A DNA stretch of 49,733 nt from Novosphingobium chloroacetimidivorans (lineage in GTDB: Bacteria; Pseudomonadota; Alphaproteobacteria; Sphingomonadales; Sphingomonadaceae), in NCBI RefSeq assembly GCF_014204535.1, contig NZ_JACHLR010000023.1, forward strand, positions 1-49,733. Direction: 5' to 3'. Below the pieces are notes generated by a model. That model was not told the DNA's origin, did not search any database, and was given only the letters and a program-made list of their open reading frames with translations. Numbering within the stretch: the stretch's first letter is position 1; each line of letters begins with the position of its first letter. Below are positions 16,555 through 25,500 of this stretch, piece by piece. A program made the position numbers and the translations under genes.

Positions 16555-18606
16555 ATGCGCCTATCTCGTCTCGCCGCGCTGTGCGGAACGGCTCTGACCG
16601 CCGTGACCGCCCTGCCCGCTTACGCAGACGAGGCCGAGCCCGACGACATCATCGTCACCGGCACGCGGGCCAGCACGAAGACCGATACGCCCGCCATCGA
16701 GGTTCCGCAGCCCGTCACCACCATCACGGCGGACCAGTACCTGTCCCAAGGCGCGATCAGCATCAGCGATACCGTCAAGTATTCCGCCGGCGTGCTTGCT
16801 AACCCTTATGGGCGCGACACCCGCGTCGATGGGTTCAACATCCGCGGGATCGACGCACTGCAGTTCCGTGACGGCATGCGCGACATCTTCAGCTACTATG
16901 CCTCGATCACCTCGGACCCCTACAACTTCGAGCGCGTGGAGATCGTTCGCGGACCGGCATCGGTGTTGTTCGGCCAAGGCTCGATCGGCGGCCTCGTCAA
17001 TCTGGTCAGCAAGACTCCCGGCTTCGAGACCCGGGGCGAGATCAGCGCGACCTACGGCAGCTACGATCGCAAGGAAGTGCTGGGCGACATCAACGTGGCA
17101 GCCACCGACACTCTGGCATTCCGCCTCGTCGGCCGGGCCCGCGATGCGGATACTTACGTCGATCATGTCGCGGACGACCGCGTGATGTTCGCGCCCTCTA
17201 TTCGCTGGCAGGCCACGCCCGATACCAACGTGGTGCTGCACGGACTCTACCAGGAAGACGACGGCGGCTCGACCTCGCAATTCCTGCCTATCGTCGGCAC
17301 CTTCCGCCCGAACACCGCGTATCCCCAAGGTAGGCTCGATCCGTACACTTTCGTCGGCAAGCCTGGATGGGACACGTACTCGGGCCGCTCGCTGCAAGGC
17401 ACCGGATCGGTGACCCACGCCTTTTCGGACAAGGTGCGTCTCAGCCTCAAGGCGCGCTATATCGATAGCGATCTCGCCTACAACTACCACGGCGTGGACG
17501 CTTACTCGAACCCGACCGATCCGTTCTCAGTATATGGCACCAGCGGTCGCCTGATCGGCCAGACCGGCAGCGCGAGCGACGCGCACATGAACGTGTTCTC
17601 CACAGACAACAATTTGCAGTTTAACTTCAACACCGGGGCCACTATCGAGCACAAGCTGCTTGTCGGCATCGACTACAGTTGGAACAAGGTCGGCAAGCGC
17701 TACGCCTCCACCACACCGCAACTAATCGACCTTTACGATATCGATTACGATGCCATGACCACCGCTGAGCCCACCGGTCCGTTCTTCTATGAAAGCCAGA
17801 AGCAGCTCGGTTTCTACCTGCAGGACCAGATCCGCTTTGCCGACCGCGTCTCGGTGGTGCTCGGCGCACGTCGGGATCGTGTGACCTCCTCGGCAGGATC
17901 GACCGATCACGCCACCACCTTCCGAGCCGGCATCATCGGCGAGCTGGTCGCGGGCATTTCGCCGTTCTTCAGTTATACCGAGAGCTTCCTGCCCGTCGCC
18001 GGCTCGATCCAGAACTCCGACGGCACGATCGGTGCACCTTACCGCCCGCAGACCGGAACCCAGTACGAGGCCGGCTTCAAGTGGCAGCCGCAGCCGAGCA
18101 CGCTGGTAACCGTCACCGGGTTCCGCATCAAGGAACGCAATCGGGTCCTCTACCTTGCCAACAACGCCACCACCCAGTCGGGCGAACTGACCACCAAGGG
18201 CATCGAAGTCGAAGCGAGCCACACCTTGCCGAACGACTTCGAGCTGCTGGTGAACTACGGCTATAACAAGAGCAAGGCCTCCGAAAGCATCGACTACATG
18301 CCTCGCCACATTGCGTCCGCCTGGACGACCAAGTCGTTCGGAATGACGGATGGTGCGAAGTTGCGCCTCGGCGCCGGTGCCGTCTACACCGGCAAGCGCC
18401 GATCGGTAGGCCCCGCGTGGACGATCATCACGCCTGACTACCTCACCGTCGATGCCCTGGCCGAGATCACTCTGGACCACTGGCGCTTCGCGATCAACGC
18501 GACCAACCTGCTCGACAAGCGCTTCTACGCGTCATGCCTTGCGCGCGGCGACTGTTTCGTAGGAGCGCCGCGAAACGTGATGGGAACGGTCGGCTTCCGG
18601 TTCTGA
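16555..18606 (+). CDS. TonB-dependent siderophore receptor
   Basis: A 683-residue outer membrane receptor of the FhuA/FoxA/FpvA-like siderophore class. A signal peptide (residues 1-24, ending ALPAYA) is followed by a TonB-box-like segment DDIIVTGTR. The plug domain has NIRGIDALQFRDGMRD and VEIVRGPASVLFGQGSIGGLVNLVSK, and a 22-strand barrel ends in the canonical terminal phenylalanine (GTVGFRF). A strong ribosome site, CAGGAGG, lies upstream of the ATG. It begins an operon with a small membrane protein and a PepSY membrane protein, a layout typical of hydroxamate siderophore uptake where reduction occurs at the inner membrane. The upstream palindrome at 16504 suggests control by iron. The specific siderophore cannot be read. 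Confidence 0.92.
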   Translation: MRLSRLAALCGTALTAVTALPAYADEAEPDDIIVTGTRASTKTDTPAIEVPQPVTTITADQYLSQGAISISDTVKYSAGVLANPYGRDTRVDGFNIRGIDALQFRDGMRDIFSYYASITSDPYNFERVEIVRGPASVLFGQGSIGGLVNLVSKTPGFETRGEISATYGSYDRKEVLGDINVAATDTLAFRLVGRARDADTYVDHVADDRVMFAPSIRWQATPDTNVVLHGLYQEDDGGSTSQFLPIVGTFRPNTAYPQGRLDPYTFVGKPGWDTYSGRSLQGTGSVTHAFSDKVRLSLKARYIDSDLAYNYHGVDAYSNPTDPFSVYGTSGRLIGQTGSASDAHMNVFSTDNNLQFNFNTGATIEHKLLVGIDYSWNKVGKRYASTTPQLIDLYDIDYDAMTTAEPTGPFFYESQKQLGFYLQDQIRFADRVSVVLGARRDRVTSSAGSTDHATTFRAGIIGELVAGISPFFSYTESFLPVAGSIQNSDGTIGAPYRPQTGTQYEAGFKWQPQPSTLVTVTGFRIKERNRVLYLANNATTQSGELTTKGIEVEASHTLPNDFELLVNYGYNKSKASESIDYMPRHIASAWTTKSFGMTDGAKLRLGAGAVYTGKRRSVGPAWTIITPDYLTVDALAEITLDHWRFAINATNLLDKRFYASCLARGDCFVGAPRNVMGTVGFRF

Positions 18607-19184
18607 TGGCAGGCGACACCCTTCTGCTCTCGGCTGCGGCTGCCGGTCTCGCGGGCATAGGCGTTCTGCGTCTTGGCTGGGCGCGCAAGGTCCGTTCGCA
18701 TGGCCTGAACATTACCGGATGGGCGCTGCTGCTGGGCTGCGCGGTGCTCGGATGGGCAGCGGCGGGCGCATGGGGCATGGCGGTTGCCTCCTTGTGGCCC
18801 ATGGGCGCGGCACTGGCCCTGCTTGCAAACGCAGCCATGCGCTCGCGCCCGGGCAAGACCCATGCGTCCAACCGGCGGGTCGGTCTCATGCCAGAGCGAG
18901 GTGAGCCTCTCAGGCTCGGCGCGCGTACACTGACCTTCATCGTCGTGACGCCGATCGCTGCCGCGCTTGGCATCGGCATCGCCGTGGCCCTGGCCGGCCT
19001 GACGCTGGTCGCGGGATCGAGCGAGGCGAACGCCTATTCGTTGTCACTCATGCTGATGCCCCTGATCTGGGCGGTGTTGGCGTACTTGCTGCTCATGCAG
19101 CCAAGCCGGCGTGGTCAGGCGAAAGTTCTGGCCGTGGCCAGCGTTCCGCTGTGGCCCTGCCTTGCGATAGGACTGCTTTCGTGA
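18606..19184 (+). CDS. Small integral membrane protein of siderophore operon
   Basis: A 192-residue protein with four to five predicted membrane helices: one near residues 3-22, a pair at about 32-70, and two to three between about 100 and 190. I do not recognise a family by motif. The start ATG at 18606 overlaps the receptor stop by one base (TGATG), and its own end overlaps the PepSY gene by 4 bases, so it is an obligatory operon member. In pseudomonads, small proteins such as DUF3325/DUF3649 occupy the same position between the siderophore receptor and the PepSY protein; this protein may be a counterpart. A function in siderophore handling at the inner membrane is inferred from position only. 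Confidence 0.75.
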   Translation: MAGDTLLLSAAAAGLAGIGVLRLGWARKVRSHGLNITGWALLLGCAVLGWAAAGAWGMAVASLWPMGAALALLANAAMRSRPGKTHASNRRVGLMPERGEPLRLGARTLTFIVVTPIAAALGIGIAVALAGLTLVAGSSEANAYSLSLMLMPLIWAVLAYLLLMQPSRRGQAKVLAVASVPLWPCLAIGLLS

Positions 19185-20524
19185 CCGCCGCTCCCGAACC
19201 ATCGAGCGTCAAGCGTGCGCTTGCCGGCCATGCGGCGATCGGCCTGCTGGCCAGCGCATTGCTCTACCTGGTCTGCCTGACCGGTACCGTCTGCGTCTTC
19301 TACCCCGAGCTGCAGCGCCTGGAACAGCGCGACGCGCCAGAGATGGAGCGCATCTCGCCTACCGCCGTCCAGCGCGGTGTCGAGGCAGTCCTGGCGAGCG
19401 AGCGTGGCAAGCCGCTCACCACGCACCTCTACGTGCACATGCCGGTCGAAGACCTGCCGCGCACGACCATCACCACAGACAGCCAGGCCGTGCATCTGCG
19501 CGAAGATGGCTCGGTCGCGGGTCCCGAGGAGATCGCCTGGTCGGACTTCCTGGTGGCGCTGCACTACACGCTCAACCTGCCGGGCCTCGTGGGGCTGACG
19601 GTAGTCGGCGCGCTCGGCGCGATGATCCTGACACTGACGATCACCGGAGTCGTCGCTCACCCGCGCATCTTTCGCGATGCCTTCGCTCTGCGCGCCCGCG
19701 ATCGCAACGGAGTGGGCCTGGCGGACTGGCACAATCGCCTGTCCGTGTGGACCCTGCCCTTCTCGACCGCTATCGCGCTCACGGGCGCGGTGATCGGCCT
19801 TGGCAGCTTGACCGCGTGGGGTCTCGCGTCCTTGTTCGAGAAGAGCAAGGTCGAGGACGTCTACGCGCCCCTGTTCGGGGAAGAGGGCAAGCCTGATGCC
19901 CGTCGCAGCGGCGCGCCCGATGTCGCCGCAGTGATCGCCGCGTTCACCCGCGATCATCCCGAGGCACGGCCCACGTATGTTACGATCCACGAGCCGCTGA
20001 CCGAGGGCCAGGAAGTGCAGGTTTCGGCCAAGTACGCCAGACGGCTGATATTCGGCGAAACCTATCGCTACGATGCGCGTGGAAGCTTCCTTGGCAAGGC
20101 GGGTCTTTCCGACGGCAAGCTGGGCCAGCAGGCGAGTGCGTCGGTCTACGGCCTGCACTTCGGCGACTACGGCGGCTTGCCGGTGAAGCTTGCCTATCTT
20201 CTGTTCGGCGCGGCGCTGAGTGCCATCTGTGCGACCGGCGTCTACATCTGGCTCGGCAAGCGCCGGCGACGAGGCCATGACGAGCCTCGCTTGCTGCGCC
20301 TGTGGGATTCGGTCGTGTGGGGCAGCCCCTTCATGCTGGGTGCGACGCTCGCACTGCGACTCGCCCTTGGCAACGCGACGCCGCTGGTTCCGGTATTCTG
20401 GGTGGGCCTTGCCGCGCTGCTTCTGTCTGCAATGACCCCCGTCGGCGCGTCGCGATTTCGTCGTGTCATGCAGGGGCTGGCGGCGCTCGGGTTGGTTGTC
20501 CCGGCGGTCATGACGCTGACCTGA
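19181..20524 (+). CDS. PepSY-associated TM helix protein (putative ferric-siderophore reductase)
   Basis: A 447-residue inner-membrane protein of the PepSY_TM family. It has an N-terminal helix (about residues 14-42, HAAIGLLASALLYLVCLTG) with a conserved histidine at 18, a periplasmic domain, LHYTLNLPG, a second helix pair, and ADWHNRLSVWTLPF, the second conserved histidine region. A further periplasmic PepSY-like section (about residues 245-320) and three to four C-terminal helices follow. Members next to TonB receptors are linked to periplasmic reduction and release of iron from siderophores, with the histidines as likely haem ligands. I chose the GTG at 19181, which overlaps the previous gene by 4 bases; an in-frame ATG at 19151 would overlap by 34. 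Confidence 0.85.
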   Translation: MTAAPEPSSVKRALAGHAAIGLLASALLYLVCLTGTVCVFYPELQRLEQRDAPEMERISPTAVQRGVEAVLASERGKPLTTHLYVHMPVEDLPRTTITTDSQAVHLREDGSVAGPEEIAWSDFLVALHYTLNLPGLVGLTVVGALGAMILTLTITGVVAHPRIFRDAFALRARDRNGVGLADWHNRLSVWTLPFSTAIALTGAVIGLGSLTAWGLASLFEKSKVEDVYAPLFGEEGKPDARRSGAPDVAAVIAAFTRDHPEARPTYVTIHEPLTEGQEVQVSAKYARRLIFGETYRYDARGSFLGKAGLSDGKLGQQASASVYGLHFGDYGGLPVKLAYLLFGAALSAICATGVYIWLGKRRRRGHDEPRLLRLWDSVVWGSPFMLGATLALRLALGNATPLVPVFWVGLAALLLSAMTPVGASRFRRVMQGLAALGLVVPAVMTLT

Positions 20525-20693
20525 CCATCCTTTGGCGGCGTCGGACAGCCGATCCCACCAGCTTGTAGTAGAAGGCACGAGATGAGCGGCAAGTGACCGC
20601 CTGCCACGGTCGCGTCATCTGACGGTGGCAGCAGGATTCAATCAAACTTGCCAAAAAGATCGAGTGCCTGCGTCCTAATCGGTCGCCTACCAC

Positions 20694-20721
20694 TTGAAAC
20701 TGGTCGTTTTGACGATAATCT
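20694..20721 (+). promoter_or_regulatory. Candidate upstream promoter of RND operon
   Basis: TTGAAA (20694-20699), a 16-base spacer and TAATCT (20716-20721). It overlaps a partial copy of the downstream operator: TACCACTTG (20688-20696) followed by TGGT at 20701. It may be an alternative or older promoter. Confidence 0.3.
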
Positions 20722-20743
20722 ACCCGCTGGTACAGAAACCCTG

Positions 20744-20782
20744 TTGACGCATGGTGCACTGCAAAATATACCACTTGGTATA
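20744..20782 (+). promoter_or_regulatory. Promoter with overlapping repressor-type operator, RND operon
   Basis: TTGACG (20744-20749), a 17-base spacer and TATACC (20767-20772) form a sigma-70-like promoter. Its -10 is the left arm of the palindrome TATACCACTTGGTATA (20767-20782), which has perfect 7-base arms around CT. A protein bound there would block RNA polymerase, as TetR-family repressors of efflux pumps do. Extra half-sites (TACCA or TGGTA) lie at 20688 and 20728. The predicted transcript has a leader of about 235 bases. No regulator gene is adjacent. Confidence 0.55.
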
Positions 20783-20819
20783 GAACGTTGCCATTCGCCG
20801 CTATGTGACAGGAGGTCCG

Positions 20820-20846
20820 ATGCTGCGATCTCACCGCCAATGCTGA
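20820..20846 (+). CDS. Possible 8-residue leader ORF (MLRSHRQC)
   Basis: An ATG at 20820 follows CAGGAGGT, a near-perfect ribosome site, by 4 bases and encodes eight residues before TGA. It lies in the predicted 5' leader of the efflux operon, about 40 bases after the likely transcription start and 170 bases before the adaptor gene. It could be a regulatory leader peptide or the remains of a lost gene start. Only the ribosome site and position support it. Confidence 0.3.
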   Translation: MLRSHRQC

Positions 20847-21016
20847 CCACATGACGACTGGCGCCGTCTGAAGGGCGGGTTCGCCGTTCAAGACCTGGAT
20901 TCTGCCGCCCGCGCACGTCCGCGCCGGGGTGCGCGAGCGGCATCTTCTACACCGCATCCCCTGCCGGTGCGCGCGGTCGTGCGCCTTCGGCCTTCATCTA
21001 ACGAGGACATCCTCGC

Positions 21017-22291
21017 GTGAACTCTCCTGCCAACATCGAACTTTCGGATTATCAAACGTCGACCATGGAGACGTCGCCTCCACGGCAAGAGCCGAAGCGA
21101 CGGGGAATGGTCATCGGGGTCATCGCGCTCGTGCTTGTCGCCGGTGTGGGCTACAAGTTCTTCTCTGGACGGCCGGCCGATGCTGCCCCGATGCCCACGC
21201 CAAGCGTACAGATCGCTGCGCCGCTGGTTCGCGAAGTCACCGAATGGAACGACTATGTCGGCCGCTTCGCGCCGAGCCGCACCGTCGAAGTGCGACCGCG
21301 CGTATCGGGCGCCGTGGTGCAGATCCTGTTTCGGGATGGCGACTTCGTGCGCCAGGGACAGCCACTGTTCGTGGTCGATCCCAGACCTTACCGCGCCGCG
21401 CTCGCCGAAGCGCAGGCCGATGTCGCTTCTGCACGCAGCAACCTGGCGCTGGCCCGCTCGGACTACGCGCGTTTCGCTGGACTGACCGGTGACGAAGCAA
21501 TGGCCGCCAGCGAAGTCGACCAGCTTCGAGCGCGTGTTCGCGCGGCCGAGGCAGGTCTCGCCGGAGCGCAGGCGCGTGTGCAGACGCGCGCGCTCAACGT
21601 CGAGTTCGCGACCGTGCGCGCGCCGATTTCTGGCCGCGTCTCGGATCGTCGCGTGGACGTCGGCAATCTCGTCTCGGGCGACAACGGCGCGAGTGCGACA
21701 CTGCTGACGACCATCAACGCCGTCGATCCGATCTATTTCAACTTCGACGCATCGGAAGCGCTGTATCTGAAGACCCAGCGCGAGCGGCAGGGCAAGCAGG
21801 CGCCGGCCAGCGTCCAGGTGCGCTTGCAGGACGAGGCGGACTATCGCTGGAACGGCAAGCTCGACTTCACCGACAACGGTCTCGACCCGCGCTCGGGCAC
21901 CATCCGCGTGCGCGCCGTGGTGCCCAATGCGGATGGCTTCCTGACGCCTGGCATGTTCGGGAACATGCGCCTCGCGGACGCCGGCAAGGTTCGGGCGATG
22001 CTGGTGCCCGATGAGGCGGTGCAATCCGACCAGGCGCGCAAGGTCGTGCTGACAGTCGGTCCGGACGGCACCGTGACGGCCAAGCCGGTGCAGATCGGGC
22101 CGGTGGTGAACGGGCTGCGCGTCATCCGCTCGGGCCTGGCGACCAACGATCGTGTGGTGATCAGCAACTTCCAGTCCGCCGTGGCCGGCAGCAAGGTGGA
22201 CCCCAAGCCGGGCCGGATCGTGGCGGCACGGACCAAGGCCGCACCGTCCGGACCGATCTCGCCGATGGCCGCACAGGCGACATTGGATTGA
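21017..22291 (+). CDS. RND efflux periplasmic adaptor subunit (AcrA/MexE type)
   Basis: A 424-residue membrane fusion protein that links the inner-membrane RND pump to the outer-membrane channel. An N-terminal membrane anchor lies at about residues 31-47, with no lipobox cysteine. The biotinyl-lipoyl half motifs VEVRPRVSGAVVQILFRDGDFVRQGQPLF and TVRAPISGRVSDRRVDVGNLV flank the helical hairpin (about residues 115-195). Beta-barrel and membrane-proximal domains follow (DNGLDPRSGTIRVRAVVPN, LTPGMFG). The GTG at 21017 has GAGGA 9 bases upstream; an ATG at 21065 is a possible alternative. It is followed by the pump after 209 bases that contain a large palindromic repeat. Confidence 0.92.
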   Translation: MNSPANIELSDYQTSTMETSPPRQEPKRRGMVIGVIALVLVAGVGYKFFSGRPADAAPMPTPSVQIAAPLVREVTEWNDYVGRFAPSRTVEVRPRVSGAVVQILFRDGDFVRQGQPLFVVDPRPYRAALAEAQADVASARSNLALARSDYARFAGLTGDEAMAASEVDQLRARVRAAEAGLAGAQARVQTRALNVEFATVRAPISGRVSDRRVDVGNLVSGDNGASATLLTTINAVDPIYFNFDASEALYLKTQRERQGKQAPASVQVRLQDEADYRWNGKLDFTDNGLDPRSGTIRVRAVVPNADGFLTPGMFGNMRLADAGKVRAMLVPDEAVQSDQARKVVLTVGPDGTVTAKPVQIGPVVNGLRVIRSGLATNDRVVISNFQSAVAGSKVDPKPGRIVAARTKAAPSGPISPMAAQATLD

Positions 22292-22306
22292 GGATTACCC
22301 TGCCAA

Positions 22307-22428
22307 GATCCTCTCCTGCAAGGGGAGGTGGCAGCCCGTAGGGCTGACGGAGGGGTGTCACCGCCAGCGTGGACACCCCTCCACCACCGCCTGCAGCGGC
22401 GGTCCCCCTTCCCTTGCAGGGGAGGATC
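22307..22428. repeat. Palindromic repeat, family C, inside the RND operon
   Basis: A 122-base nearly perfect inverted repeat: GATCCTCTCCTGCAAGGGGA at the left pairs with CCCTTGCAGGGGAGGATC at the right, with inner arms GGAGGGGTGTCACC and GGACACCCCTCC around a short centre, and smaller internal hairpins. It lies between the adaptor and pump genes and would form a long hairpin in the operon mRNA. This type of block is a frequent intergenic repeat in sphingomonad genomes. Partial blocks of the same type occur at the right end of the window. Confidence 0.85.
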
Positions 22429-22500
22429 GGCAGCCGCGCCACGACACGATTCCACCCGCAACGGGTGAGCCTTCGCGCTCGCTCAACAGGGACATGACTC

Positions 22501-25500
22501 ATGCGTTTCTCACGCTTCTTCATCGACCGACCGATCTTCGCAGGCGTCATCGCCGTGATCATCACGGTGGTCGGCGCGCTGGCCTTCCTCGGACTGCCGG
22601 TTACGCAATATCCCGACATCGTTCCGCCGACCGTGACGGTTACGGCGCAGTATCCCGGTGCTTCGGCAGAGACTGTGGCCGACACCGTTGCCGCTCCGAT
22701 CGAGCAGGAAATCAACGGCGTCGACAACATGCTCTACATGGACTCGCAGTCCACGGGGGATGGCCGCACCACGATCACGGTGACCTTCAAGATCGGCACG
22801 GACCTCGATGCCGCGCAGGTGCTGGTACAGAACCGCGTTTCGGTCGCCCTACCCCGCCTGCCCACCGAAGTGCAGCAGATGGGTGTGGTCACGCGCAAGA
22901 CTTCCCCCGACTTCCTGATGGTCGTGAACCTGCAGTCACCCGACGGCAGCCTAGATCGCGATTACCTGTCCAACTACGCGCTGACCCAAGTGAAGGACAA
23001 ACTCGGCCGTCTCGACGGTGTGGGCGACGTGCGGCTCTACGGCGCCCGCGATTACGGCATGCGCATCTGGATCGACCCGGGCCGTGCCTCGGCCATGGAC
23101 CTGACGCCGGGTGAGATCGTCGCGGCCCTTCGCGCGCAGAACGTGCAGGTCTCGGCCGGCGCGCTGGGTGCTCCGCCCTACAACACCGGGAACGCCTATC
23201 AGATCGGCGTCGAGTTGCAGGGCCGCCTGACCACGCCCGAGCAGTTCGGCGACGTGGTCGTGCGCACGGATCAGAATGGACGGCAGGTGCGCGTTCGCGA
23301 CGTCGCTCGTGTGGAACTCGGCGCGCAGGACTATGCGACCAACACGTACCTTTCCAACAAGCCGACCGTCGTTATCGCCGTGATGCAGCGCCCGGGCTCG
23401 AACGCTCTGGATGCGGCGGAAGCGGTCAAGTCCGAGATGGACACCCTGGCCAAGACTTTCCCCAAGGGGATGGAATACTCGGTCATCTACAATCCGACCG
23501 AGTTCATCGGCCAGTCCATCGACGCGGTGTACCATACACTGTTCGAGGCGGTGATCCTCGTGGTCCTCGTCATTCTGGTGTTCCTCCAGAACTGGCGCGC
23601 CGCGATCATCCCGATCGTCGCCATCCCGGTCTCGCTGATCGGCACCGCGGTGATGCTGGCGGCAGTCGGCTACTCGCTCAACAACCTCTCGCTGTTCGGC
23701 CTGGTGCTGGCGATCGGCATCGTCGTCGACGACGCGATCGTCGTGGTCGAGAACGTCGAGCGCTACATCGAGGAAGGCATGCGTCCGATCGAGGCCGCAC
23801 GCCGGTCCATGGACGAAGTGTCCGGCGCCCTCGTCGCGATCGTGCTGGTGCTCTGCGCGGTGTTCGTGCCCACGCTGTTCATCAGCGGCATCTCGGGCGA
23901 GTTCTACAAGCAGTTCGCCGTCACCATCTCGACCGCGACGGTGATCTCGCTGCTGATCTCGCTGACGCTGTCGCCCGCGCTTGCAGCAATCCTGCTCAAG
24001 CATCGCGAACGCGCCGCGGCCGACGCGCCCAGGTGGCGGCAGTGGATCCAGGCCGGCGCCGACAAGTTCAACCACGGCTTCGAGCGCATGAGCGAGCGCT
24101 ACGCGCGCCTGACGTTCAAGCTGGTGCAGGCTCCGGTGCGAATGATGGCGACCTACGGCGCCCTGATCCTTGCCACGGTGGGCTTGTTCTGGACGACGCC
24201 GGCCGGCTTCGTGCCGCAGCAGGACCAGGGTTACTTCCTGGCGGCCGCGTTCCTGCCATCGGGTTCCTCGCTCGAGCGCTCGGACGCGGTGGCGCACGAC
24301 ATGGCCAACCGCATGCTCCCCATCAAGGGTATCCGCGGCGCCGTGATGTTCGCCGGCCTGCACGGTCCCTCACGCACCTCGGCGCCTGACGCCGTCGCGA
24401 TCTACTTCCCCTTCGACAGCTTCGAGGAACGCCTGAAGATCGGCGCGACCTACGAGAAGATCATGGAACAGGCAGCGGCCGCGATGAAAGGCTACGACAA
24501 GGCGCAGGTCTATCTGCTGCCACCCCCGACCATCAACGGCATCGTGCCGGCTGGCGGCTATCGCATGATCGTCGAGGACAAGCAGGGTCGCGGTTACGGC
24601 GAACTCCTCAAGGCGACCGGCGGCATGCTGGCGCAGGCTAACAAGCAGCCGGAACTGAGCCAGGTGTACTCGCTGTTCAACACCGCGACACCGCGCATCT
24701 TCGCTGATGTCGACCGGCCCAAGGCGGACATGCTGGGCGTGCCGCCGCAGCGCATCTTCGAGGCGTTGCAGGTCTATCTCGGCTCGGCATTCGTTAATGA
24801 CTTCAACCTGTTGGGACGGACATATCGCGTCACGGCTCAGGCCGACTCGCCCTATCGCGGATCGACGGCTGACATCGCGAACCTGAAGACGCGCTCGAAC
24901 TCCGGTGCCATGGTGCCGATCGGTTCGGTGGCGACCTTCAAGGACGAGACCGGACCCTACCGCGTGGTGCGCTATAACCTGCAGCAGGCGATCGAGGTCG
25001 ATGGCAACGTCGCCCCGGGCCACTCGACCGGCCAGGCGCTCACCACGATGGAAAAGGTCGCGCGCGATACCCTGCCCGCCGGCTACGACTTCGAGTGGAC
25101 GGGCATCGCCTACCAGCAGGTGACCGCCGGCAACACGGCCGGGATCGTCTTCGGCATGGCGGTGTTCTTCGTCTTCCTGGTGCTGGCCGCGCAGTACGAG
25201 AGCCTGACCCTGCCGCTCGCGATCGTGCTGATCGTGCCGATGTGCCTTTTCGCGGCGATGCTGGGCGTGCAGATCCGGGGGATGGACAACAACATCCTGA
25301 CCCAGATCGGCCTCGTTGTGCTGATCGCACTGGCGGCCAAGAATGCGATCCTGGTGGTCGAGTTCGCCAAGCAGGCCGAGGAAGAACAAGGCATGTCGAT
25401 CGTCGATGCAGCGGTCTACGCCGCCAAGACTCGCCTGCGCCCCATCCTGATGACCAGCTTCGCCTTCATCCTGGGCGCCGTGCCACTGGTGATCGCCGAA

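Larger units (their letters stand above)
20525..21016. other. Long regulatory spacer before the RND efflux operon
   Basis: This 492-base spacer has no credible gene of normal size on either strand and is noticeably richer in A and T than its neighbours between 20640 and 20800. It holds two promoter-like sequences, a perfect operator-like palindrome with further half-sites, and a very short ORF with a strong ribosome site; each is listed separately. An imperfect hairpin (CTGCCAC..GTGGCAG, about 20600-20630) after the PepSY gene could help end the upstream transcript. I see nothing in 20850-21000. Confidence 0.6.

Noticed and set aside
20508..20957. A 149-residue minus-strand frame in the spacer before the efflux operon, considered as the missing repressor
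   Set aside because: No helix-turn-helix or TetR-like pattern is visible, it is rich in Arg and Cys, and it overlaps the promoter and operator elements.
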